A stretch of 64,000 nt of DNA, taken from assembly GCA_034620365.1 (NCBI GenBank), contig JAQGEQ010000329.1, forward strand, positions 287,745 to 351,744, in the 5' to 3' direction. The notes under the pieces were generated by a model. The model saw nothing but the letters and a program-made list of their open reading frames with translations. It ran no database searches and was not told the DNA's origin. The first letter of the stretch is position 1; every line of letters begins with the position of its first letter. The position numbers and the translations under genes were made by a program. Positions 11,341 through 21,500 of the stretch are shown in pieces. Source of the stretch: Pegea sp. RAD2-039. Lineage: Eukaryota; Chordata; Thaliacea; Salpida; Salpidae.

Positions 11341-12587
11341 AATCTTATTAAAGTTGCTTTTTATGAAATTCAGTAAAGTAACTACTAAACAAGTTAAATA
11401 ATCTTTTGGTTTTTACCTGATAACTAATTTTTTGTTAAATTTAATTTTTAAAAACCAAATTAATTTGAATCTTTAGAATTTTACGAAATGTCAACTTTTC
11501 TGACTAAAGTACGATGTAACACATTGATTAATTTAACAATTATTTCAAAAATTACTTCCAAATGTATATTTCTAGCTAATATGAGGTTTCAACAAGTTAA
11601 CGTCACTGAAATACTAATCAATATTCGAAATTTTATGCTTTTGTAGTTACAATAATGATTTTTTAAACTTACATCATTCGTAAACCAAATTTCTAAAAGA
11701 TTACTTTCATTTAACCAACTTGTTCAAAAAACTGAACAATATTTAGTCAAATAAATTATTTTTTTAAGAATTCGAGCTATTCCAGGAATTTCAAATTCAG
11801 GTTTTTATGATGATGAGTTGTTAGAAGATTAAATGGAGTTTTTTTCGAAGTAAACCAGAATTTTAGAATTTACCAGAATAACATCCTGAACCTTGAAAGA
11901 AAAACTTCTCGACAAATAGAGGATCAGTTTTGAATCTCAGATTCTAGAACTTGTTCTCTGATTAATCTACAGCAACTTCAAAGTGACTGAAATTAGATAA
12001 ACTTTCTTTTCATCAAATATCTATTTGTGAAAACATTTGTAGAAAAATAAATTCATAATTTTTTAAAGATTATTTGTTATTTATAAATTTACAAAACTTT
12101 GAATATCAACAACATTTCAAGAAGAATCATTCTTCTGAATGGTCGGTTAGTCTTTTTTAATTTCAAGCGTTTCTTATGAGCATTTGTAGTCACAAAAGAT
12201 AGAAACATTTTGATAATAAAAGAGAAAAAGTAAGATCAAATAAAAAAGAAGTAATTTGAAAACTGTTGTAGCGAATTTGTTATTATGTATCGAAGAAATA
12301 TGAAAAAAATAAGATTATATCACAATGAAAAGTTAATTAAAAGTAAAATTATGAAGAAAAGCTGTTAAAAGAGTAGCAAAAAATGGGAATAATTAAAAAG
12401 TTTAATTTTCAAATATGGCTTTTTCAGGCCATTTTGGTCAAAACTCATAATGTAGTTGCATCATTTTACAACTCAAAACTATTCAAGTTTGAATTGCACC
12501 AGATGTTGTTTAAAATAATAAAATGTTAAATTACAAGTGTCTTAATGATAAAAACAAGTTAGTTATCAGTTGAAAGTTTAATTGATG
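11341..12587. other. Intergenic AT-rich DNA, no gene seen
   Basis: AT-rich 3' flank of the convergent NSP-family gene; no supported exon or RNA. Confidence 0.5.
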
Positions 12588-15500
12588 TCAACCACCATCA
12601 TTTTCAGACTTTACACGTTGAACTAAAAGATCAAGAATCCGATCCAATTTTTGGTATCTTTCTATCGGCTCCATGATTACAGATTTTGATCCGTAAAGAA
12701 CTCTCATATGAAATTCAGTACTGAAAATTTCTCGTAAATGTTCTTGCTGCTCAAAATCTATGAAAAAAGAGCAAAATAGGATTTTCAAAGACTGTTTCAT
12801 AAACTTCTAACCTTTGAACTTGTAATTTACATTCTTTTGAATAATTTCATTGGATCGTACAATTGAAGATGCAAGATTGAGATTAGAGATCAAAGAATCA
12901 AAGCTGTCATTAGGAAGATTTTTGTACCACTCTGACTATTTTGTTACGATAAGTTAACCAACACTTCAAGTTTAGATAATCTTTACTTGACTCTCATCTG
13001 AGGTTAAAGACACGTCATCAGATGTTGATTTAGTGAGGTAGTTGTACTGGTTCTCTTTGTTGGGAAGATGAGGAATATAATCCAAAGAATTCTCATAATA
13101 TCGAAGCACAGGTAATATGTGAGGGATGCAAGTCGAACGGTAAGCTGAAAAAATAAAAAAAATGATAAAAAAAAAACGATTCGATCAGAAAAATGTTGAA
13201 GATAATTGTAATTTATATCAAAAATGTATTCTCACCAATTTGGCCCTGTCCTTCGTCTAATAAAAGTAGTAATGGTCGTAGTTTCTTATCCATAGTAACC
13301 GAGTTGTTGGTATAATTCTTCCGTAGTGACGTCCACAGAAATGTCATTCCACTTAACTGTGGGAAAAATACTATTTGTTTAAAACTACAACATTTACATA
13401 AAGTCAACGAAGACTTCTAACAAATAGAAATCATCAATTTTTCAACATTACTACTTGCTTTCTACAAAATATCAGTTTCTTGATTTTAACAATTATTTGA
13501 GTAATTTTTCCTTCAAATTGATATTTTAATGACGAATATTGAACTTACATGACTGCAACAAAGACCGTGCATAATAGCTGAAAAGCCAAATAAGTTACCA
13601 AGACTATGAACCAGCTCATTAGCAACCTAAAAATATAATTTATTTGAATATATAATGAATAAATAAGTTTTTTGAAAAATAAGTTTTTCAAGATTTTTTT
13701 GTTTTTAAAAACTTTTTATAAAGTTCAAACTTTATTTTGCATAAAAAAATGGTGTGAAAGTAAATCAGTTGGAAAATATATTCGAGATGAAGTTTATATT
13801 ATAAATATTTATTAATTTATTAAACAATAACTCAATATAAATTATCAATTAGATTTCAATCACATCAGCTAGCTACATTTTCAATTACTACATTACATAA
13901 TTTTCTCAATATTCAAAAGAAATGTGAAAATTATTGTTTAATGAGCTTACTTTTATGAAAATATTCAGAATTTGAACTCTTTGTTGTAAGCTACAACCTT
14001 CACGAACTATACAAACAACAACCCAAAAAGCTATTGACTGATACCTACAAAAAAAAATAAATTATTGAAAGTTCATCAAAATATAATTTTTCTCGCCTTT
14101 CAAGTAAATCTTGTCTTAGTGTTCTTCCTTTTTGAAGAAAAATATCTTCAAGACCTCCTTTGCTTATTTTACAAATCTGAAATTAGATCAAAGGTTATTA
14201 AAGATCAAAGTCTTTTCATCAACTTTCAACATCTGTATTTTGAATTTTTCATTTTTTAAACTTTAGTCAATTGACTGATAATTTCTTTGAATTTAAATTT
14301 ACATTTTTCTGACCTCACAATCAATTCTTGTTTGATGTCTTGCTAGTTTGAAAGGATCAGTTTCAAGAAGAATTTTAATAGTTGTTGCCAAAGCAGTCTC
14401 TTCCATCGGTTTGTTTTCTTCGTGTAGAAAATGGCTTTTATAACATAAAGGCTGAAATTAAAAAGAATTTACAGCTGTGTTTTCAAAATTGACGTTTCAA
14501 GGAAAATATTTTGAAAAATAAACATTTTCTGAAATGGAAAAATAATTTGTGTTTTTAGCAGTTGGTAGCTTGATGACGTCATCAGCAAGTGACGTCATCA
14601 GCAAGTGGTTGAATAAGCTAAGTTCTAAAGTTTGTTTTAGACATTTTGTTGGTTTAGTTCAATTTGGTTTTGATGAAGATCTAATTTTAAAAATTTAAAA
14701 GAAACTTTTTTGGGACTTACTTCGAACTGAGATCGTCTTTTCGCGTTTGTCAAACGATCAGATCCTCCAGATGACCTCATAGGCAGCGATGACGTCATCG
14801 TATTTAAATTTGATCGAGCTGATGAACTAAAAATGAAAAGTTACAATTTCTGGTAGTAACAGAAGTTTGAAAACCAACTTATGATAATTCAGTTGCTTAG
14901 CAACTATGACGTCATTGGTTGTCATAGGTCGGTCAGTGGAACGAAAAGTGGGAACCCGGCTTGGCTTTGGTGGAATATTTTTCTTCTTTTGGATACTTGT
15001 TGATGACGTCACGATTGCATCAATGATGTCAGCATTGTTTGAAGTGTAGGGGTCAGTGGACATGAATGGTGACATCAACACGCTACCAGCTGCGCGCTTC
15101 GCGTGCACGTGTTCTGGTGACGTGGATGAACTGTATGAGGATAGTGAAGCAGACGACATCGAATTGGAATGCGCCAAAACTTTCGAGTCGTTTCTGCTGA
15201 CAAATTGTCGCGGTTTTCGCTTCAATGACGCGTACTTGTGTTCTGAGAAGGAAAGTGGCAACTTCCGGTTGACAGGGTAACGGATGATGGCACCGGAAGC
15301 CTCTGAAATAGGTGCACTATTTCCCACGTGGTGCATGACAAGTGCTGCGATTGAATCAAAACTGTCATCTTCAATTCGATATTTCACGCTTGAGTAAGCA
15401 CGACTTTTTTCTTCTTTAAAACGCGAAATCCTAAAATGAAGTGGTGCACCATTGTGTCTGTAACCAATCAGAAGTTAGATTGATTTATCGTCCAATCAAC

Positions 15501-15838
15501 ACTCACCTCAATGACATCGCATACTCGCCAGGGTTGGTCAATGATGAACGAATCAGGAAGCTTCCGTTACGCTTCAGTAACTCTTCCGCGTTTTCTCGCG
15601 GCAGATGACCATGGAACCAAGCATAACCCTCAATATCGTTTCCACTTTGACACAATTCCTTCTCGAGCTGTTTACGAAGATGATCTGACTCTTCGCGCTC
15701 ATACTTCGCGATTTGCTGAGGGTCTTCTGGAAGATCTAATTTTTTTCGAGTGAAGTTTACCTGAGTAGCAATTTCGTCAATTCATGTTTACGTCACAAAC
15801 CATTTACATACCTCTTCATAAGTGTTTGATGACGTCAT
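12588..15838 (-). CDS. NSP-family adaptor (BCAR3/SH2D3-like): SH2 plus Cdc25-homology domain
   Basis: Cytoplasmic signalling adaptor; NSP proteins bind p130Cas-family scaffolds through a C-terminal Cdc25-like fold that has lost typical exchange activity. Twelve exons join in phase to 1929 nt (642 aa): 15812-15838, 15507-15760, 15457-14879, 14826-14721, 14451-14314, 14176-14097, 14044-13951, 13626-13549, 13356-13236, 13144-12987, 12935-12812, 12757-12588. The start gives MTSSNTYEE, then a 51-bp intron. The SH2 domain (about 50-150) shows YAWFHGHLPRENAEELL, GSFLIRSSL (FLVR Arg present) and HNGAPLHFRI. A Ser/Pro linker follows (IPPKPSRVP). C-terminal signatures match BCAR3: RHQTRIDCE, RQDLLERYQSIAF, LLLLLDEGQG, PHILPVLRYYE, EIFSTEFHMRVLYGSK, ERYQKLDRIL. 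The intron between exons 6 and 7 begins GC. A further 5' noncoding exon is possible (TTTTTACAG at about 15878-15886). The plus-strand frame at 15056-15280 is antisense noise. Confidence 0.92.
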
Positions 15839-16076
15839 CACCTCAAAGTTACTACTTGAATTTAGAATTAAGATTAAAATCTGTAAAAACAATAACAATT
15901 AGTAACAACAACAATTTATAACAACAACAATTTATAACAACAATCAGTAACAATAACAATTTCGATTTGTGGTAGTTCTTTTGTACCAATATCAACCAGA
16001 AAGACTTTTTTATGTCTCTATCAACCATATGTCTGAAAAGTCTGGTCATTTCTCATTTTCGCGTAATATGACGTCA
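14574..16076. promoter_or_regulatory. Cluster of seven perfect TGACGTCA octamers
   Basis: Octamers at 14574-14581, 14590-14597, 14790-14797, 14907-14914, 15004-15011, 15830-15837 and 16069-16076. The sequence is the palindromic cAMP-response element recognised by CREB/ATF bZIP proteins. Some lie in an intron or 5' flank, others inside NSP exons, where they encode T-S-S or D-V-I; the one at 15830-15837 overlaps the start codon. Binding is inference; the octamer may instead be a genome-wide abundant word. Confidence 0.4.
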
Positions 16077-17479
16077 TCAATAAACAAATCAACGACTGAC
16101 AAACAAATTAGTCCAAAAATTACAATTAAACCAAAACCAACACGCACTCTCATATAACTTTGAGAAGACTAACGCGTTGCCATGACAACTGGCGAGGCAT
16201 TTTCGTTTCAATTATTTAAACTAAATCTAACAACGAGTTATTTCGAAAAGATCTTTTGTCAGCAGTTACTGAGTTGTTCCTGCTCAGTCATACATGACTG
16301 CTTCAGCGGCTAACAACGAACTTTACAACACTTCAAGCACATACACGTCTGCGTGTGTGCAGTCATGCGTATCTCAATAGAAAGGTCAATGGCAATACGT
16401 CAGCCAATCAGTAAAAGACGATGACCTACAATCATGTTTGAAATTAGTGAAAATGCTGGTAAATCATGGATCAGAAAAAGTTATAGAAGAATAGCGTATT
16501 TTCAAAATTAAAATTCCAAAAGTTAGATTTAGAAGCACGTGAGTATTGCTCAGATGAAAATTGAAAATTATAGATTTAAAACGAAAGTTTCTAATTAAAT
16601 CTTTATTAATAACTAATCTCTTGATGTAAAGTTTTGTTTCTATTTTTCTATAACATAACTTTCAATTCTAAACTAAGTGATAGTGATAACTTTATCTAAT
16701 AAAGAAACCTTTATCAATCTTTTCAACTAAAAATATGCAGCAACAACTTACTAATGTAAAAATACTCGTTTGATAATTTCTTTATTATTCAATAAATTTT
16801 TGACATCAGTTTTCAAGCAGAATATCAAATAGAGTTATGTATTTGTCGAGCTCTCATGAAACCACTCATCCATGACGGCTAGCTTTAGGCTTTTATTTTT
16901 TTTGTTTAATTTTTAACTTTTTTATATTTTGTAATTTCACAAAATAAAACCTCTTCTTTAGCTCGGAGGAAAATAATAATATTAGTAGATTCAACTAAAA
17001 ATATTATTCATAATGTTATAAAATTATACATAAATAAATCTTCATTAAAGAAAAACAAGTTTTTTTAAATGGGTAGAATATGAATCAACAGAAAAAGTTT
17101 AAAATTTCAATTGTTTTTACTTTATGATTAATTTATATTTTTTAGTAAATGTTACTCACATTCTTACATCTATTTACAGCGCTATCTACTGTTGTAAATT
17201 GTGTAAAGATAAAATTAAAATTTACATTTATCTGACATTAGTCATAAATGTCTAGGAATAAAATTGTCACCATCAAATTAAAAGTCTAAAAAATATAATT
17301 TAAACATTTCCTTCAAATGTTTTTTTCAAAATTTATTTGTTTACAATAAATAAATTCAAAAGTAACTAAAAAGCCTTTTCTTCAACAATTCCAAAAACAT
17401 GAATTAATAAAAGTAAAAATGAACTGAAAAATACTTTTTCTATTTTTTCTCAAACCATTCAATAATTTAATTTCTCAAA
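15839..17479. other. 5' flank of NSP gene and intergenic DNA
   Basis: Contains a TGACGTCA octamer at 16069-16076 and the CAA-rich tract described separately; about 16250-16450 is GC-richer and may be promoter sequence. A 34-codon hydrophobic minus-strand frame (16154-16050) has no supporting splice context. The rest is AT-rich without genes. Confidence 0.45.
15886..15963. repeat. Imperfect AAC/AACAATT-type simple repeat
   Basis: Repeated AACAATAACAATT, AACAACAACAATTTAT units just upstream of the NSP gene start. On the minus strand it translates as a spurious Leu/Ile-rich peptide. Confidence 0.8.
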
Positions 17480-17850
17480 TTGTCTATCTGTGAAGTTAGG
17501 CTACCAGGCGGAAGATACGGGTTCGAGCCCAGGTGGACACAAGGAAAAGTCCATAAGAACCCAGGTAGAACGGTCCTGTGATTTGGTTAGACTTCTAAAA
17601 GGCGCAAAATTCTTAAAAGATGAATTTAAAGTCGGAGCTTCTGTGGCAGTTTGTCTCTACTCAGTGTCCTGCCACACCAGCCGGGAGCAGCTCCTGTTCG
17701 GCTGCAGGACCTCGTTGGAGTAAAGACTGAAATCTCACTGCATGGGCAACAACTGAATCTATAATTTCTGCCCTGGCATATTTAAGTATCGGGTCGTTCT
17801 CGACCGAAGCAGGTCATAAAAAGTCCTCGAAATTCCAATATCATGAGTTA
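17480..17850 (+). mobile_element. SINE copy C: tRNA-derived head plus central domain
   Basis: The most complete copy. The head has a Pol III B box (CGGGTTCGAGCCCAGGTGGA) after a decayed A-box region. The body contains CAGTTTGTCTCTACTCAG, CTGCAGGACCTCGTTGGAG, CACTGCATGGGCAACAACT, TTTCTGCCCTGGC and CGGGTCGTTCTCGACCGAAG (an inverted repeat CGGTCG/CGACCG), ending with GCAGGTCAT. The body aligns with copies A and B. Its head shares the block CGGGTTCGANCCCAGGTGGA with the shorter SINE at 18.08 kb. The ORF at 17490-17723 is a by-product. Confidence 0.7.
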
Positions 17851-18074
17851 CATTGATGTTGCTATATCAACTTTTTCAAGGATTAATAAAATTACTTTTT
17901 ACAAATAGAAATATTTCAACCTATAACCTAATTTGTAGATATAAATGTTTCTATGATTGAAATTATAAGGATTGAAATTAGAAAAGGTAATGACAGCAAA
18001 TGACAAAACTCATCTCTAATTATAAGGATTACTCAAAAGCGAGAAGATTATTTACAATTGTAGAAGATAAATCG

Positions 18075-18250
18075 TCCTGCTTGGTGGCGAAGCGGTTACT
18101 ACACCTACCTTCTAGCTAGGAAGTACCGGGTTCGACCCCAGGTGGAGACATATTTATAAACTCCTGTGAAAAACCATAAAAAACTCGTGAGAATGTGTGT
18201 TAGCGAGATGTGCTCTCTTTAGGCACCCTCCTTCGCATTTAGATCTATAT
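18075..18250 (+). mobile_element. SINE copy D: intact tRNA-like head with LINE-matching 3' tail
   Basis: A tRNA-like segment with A box TGGCGAAGCGG, an anticodon-arm-like CCTAC-CTTCTAG-CTAGG, and B box GGGTTCGACCCC, followed by a short linker and then AATGTGTGTTAG(C)GAGATG, GTGCTCTCTTTAGGCACCCT and CCTTCGCAT. That last segment (18186-18240) matches the 3' terminus of the minus-strand LINE at 54986-55056 and the insertion at 39439-39501. This is the expected structure of a SINE mobilised by a partner LINE. It is not called as a working tRNA gene because the acceptor stem does not pair well. Confidence 0.7.
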
Positions 18251-18514
18251 AAGAAGAAAAGAAAATATAAAACATTCAACAAAAGCTCAAATTGAAAAGT
18301 TATATTAAACAGAAGTTAGTTTTTATTTACTAAAATATAAAAATAAAAGAATTTTAAATTCTTACAAAATTTCTCAAAAAACCTTCTTTGCATTTAAAAT
18401 AAACTTTTCTTAATTTGTTTTTTTCGTGTTTTAATAAAGAAATTGAAATTTTTAAACATTTAAATTAAAAAGAATTTAAATCGATGGTGAAAGTAGAAAA
18501 CAAATTTGTAAATA

Positions 18515-21500
18515 TCCTGTTTTCAACAATTTCAACAAATCGACTATTGAGACTGATTTTTATAAAAATGTCAAAATTGTTGCTTTATTCATAAAACTTC
18601 TAAATAACGATCAAACAGCACCTTGATTCACGAATCATTCTAAAATCAAAAGTATAATGATTCTCACAGTAGTTTAAATTTGAAGATAATTTTTGAACAT
18701 TTTGATGATTCAGAATTTCGATGAATATATTGGAGTCCAGGAAAAGTTTTTACAAGCAAAGCATTTTACAATTTACAAAAAGGTTTACTCAATTTCAATT
18801 TTAATCTTTTTTTTATTATTTTAAAAATTTTTTAATATAATTTTGTTATTTTTCTAATAAAACTTCTAATTCGTGATGCTCATAACATTCAAGTATTTCT
18901 TATTTTACAAACAATTTCTTTATGTTGTATTAAAGTGAAATAAATTTCAGTTTTATTGAGACTTTTAATTAAATTATTTTTTATTTTGAAAAATATCTCT
19001 GTTTAATTTAGGATAATTTATTATTATTTGCTTTTCAAATATTGCCTTTCAAAGGAAAGATACAAATACGAAATAAATATATTCATTCTAGAATTTTCTA
19101 TTCATCGATCCTGTTTTATAACTCAACTTTTATAGATTTGCTGAAATTAAGTAATTGCAAACGGAACAAGTTATTCAATGTAAATTGTATCCATCATAAA
19201 ATGGAGTTGAAATAGATGAAACCACAGGAGTTTTGTTTGTGAATTAAGTTACTTACTGAAAATTGTTTATCTGCACAAATCTGCAGAAGTTTTACATTTA
19301 GTTTGAGGTTTATGTAAGGAAGCAATAATCTTTTTTGCAAATTTGTTTTAAGTCTGCGCTGAAGCTAAAATAAAACTTTATTACTTAGTTGTTTGATTAT
19401 TTACAATAAATATTTACTTGAAATAATATAAACTTTTTCAGATGAAACTTGTTCTTTTTATTGAGGCTTTAGAATAAATTTCAAAACTTGTTTCTTTTAA
19501 TGTTTTAGTACCACTTTTATATTTTAATCTTTATAAGTGGTTTTTAGTACACTTGGTGAAAACTGAAGCTAACTTATATAAAAACTTTAATTTTAAAACT
19601 AAATAAGATTTATTTATAAAATGCTAGAAATGATTTTCATGATAACAAGTTTTATTTTGATGCTTAAAAATAGTTTTTCTAAGAATGTTTTTCAATCAGT
19701 TTCTTTGAATTTTTATTGTTTTTATGAAATAAATTTGCGATTTCAGCAAACATACGACAGATTCTGTTTTTTACATCATTTACGCATTAGTAATATCAAT
19801 ATTTTGAAAATTTTTTCTTTAATTTTATTATTTTAGAGTTTTTACAACAATTTTTGAAGATATAAGAAACAGATAACTTGATTGTTTCAAGCTTATTAAG
19901 GTGTTAAGAGTTTTAGGAAACATTAAGTTTTCAAATACTTAAAGTATTTTGTTTATGTTTACTATCATACTCTAAATTATTTAAAATTACATTTCAACAA
20001 TTGCTAAAAATATAATTTGTGATATTTCAAGCTTTTAGTTTATTTAATTATTTAAAAAAAGAGAAAGTGATTCATGTAAAATTCTAGAAATGTTGTTGCT
20101 GATAACATTTGCTTTATGGAGTATACTGTTATGTTTTGAAGTTAGAAAGATGTAATTTATCTTTTATATATCTTTAGCTTAAAAACTTAATTTATTTTTC
20201 GAATTGTTTTTCTTCTAAATGATTATTTTTTAGATTGTAAGTTTTTAATGATTCTTTGAGTTCTTCTAGAAAAATTTATCTTGTTTATAGAGCCTTTTAT
20301 TAACTTACTTTATATATTTTGTGATAAAATCATTACTGATAATAAATTAAAAAAAAAACTAAACAGTAAAAATCAGCTGAACAAAAACTATTCAAAATTT
20401 TTATAAGAATATGATCAAGAACTAAACTGGTTTTAACTGGCTCATGATAAACTAAAAGTTTAAATCAGCTGGTAAAAGTTTGCTTACTAGGTGGCGCTAT
20501 TTCACAGAATATTTCGGAAGTGACGTTATAGAAAGGAAGTAGTTAGTTTAGTGCTGCTGCTAGTAATGCATAAAATAGTTTTAATTTTAATTTTTAATCC
20601 TATAACTTTTGTTTATAATTATTTTGTAGCAATTTGGTAATCTTATTTTTTTCTTTTTCTAAATACTATGAAAAACATTTTTAAATGTATCAAGAATGTA
20701 TTTTACTGATTTTATATGAGATCTTAAGATTTTTACCTTTGTAAATATTGTTTGTAAATATTGAGCTTTCATTTCAACTATAAAGTTGTTTTGTTCTATT
20801 TGATAAAAACTAAACAAATGTTGTAACCTAAACTTGTAAATATAGGATAGCGGGATTTAAAGTAATAAAAAGTTCAACAAAAATGAAATTGAAATCTTCA
20901 AAAGCTTTCTGATTAAAATTATTACTAGAAATATTAAATTAAGAAATGCGACTCCAGATTATATGATAATTTAAGTATAAGAATTATTTTCTATAAACTA
21001 TAATCGGATTAACTTTAAATATTCTATGACGTAAACTGGGTTTTATTCACAGTCTACCACCGGATATGTTACGCATGTTTCTAGAGAAACTGAAATTGCC
21101 ACCAGTTTTGACGGGTACCAAAGCTTATAAGATCAAAACTTGAAGTTTGAATTAGTTAATCTAAAAAAGCATTTAAAACTTGATGATTTTGTAAGACTAG
21201 TCAAGTTATATTTTATACTAATCAGTTTGTTTATTTATATTTAGTATTTATCTTGATGATAAATGTTATCTGCTAGTATATTTATTTATTTATTTAGTAA
21301 ACTTTTTACAATCATTAAATACAATTTTATTAATTTCGAATAAAATGATTAAGTTGAAATAAGAAATCAATTATAGTAATTTTCATCAATTTTGTATATT
21401 TTTGTTTAATTTATAATTATAATAAATAACTTGTTGCAAAATAAACTAATTTTTCTTGTTTATTTACAAAATATTATGTTATCATCATCTACCACTAAAA

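Noticed and set aside
15056-15280. 74-codon plus-strand frame
   Set aside because: Antisense to exon 3 of the NSP-family gene, whose minus-strand reading has SH2 homology and consistent splicing.
16050-16154. 34-codon hydrophobic minus-strand peptide upstream of the NSP gene as a first exon
   Set aside because: No donor joins it in phase, and a better ATG with a 51-bp intron lies at 15838.
18075-18150. tRNA gene (A and B boxes, anticodon-like loop)
   Set aside because: The acceptor stem does not pair and a LINE-derived tail follows; it is a SINE head.
19621-19836. 71-codon plus-strand frame in duplication unit 1
   Set aside because: The equivalent frame in unit 2 is interrupted by a stop (TTGAAT changed to TAGAAT near 25302), and composition is Phe/Ile/Leu-rich background.
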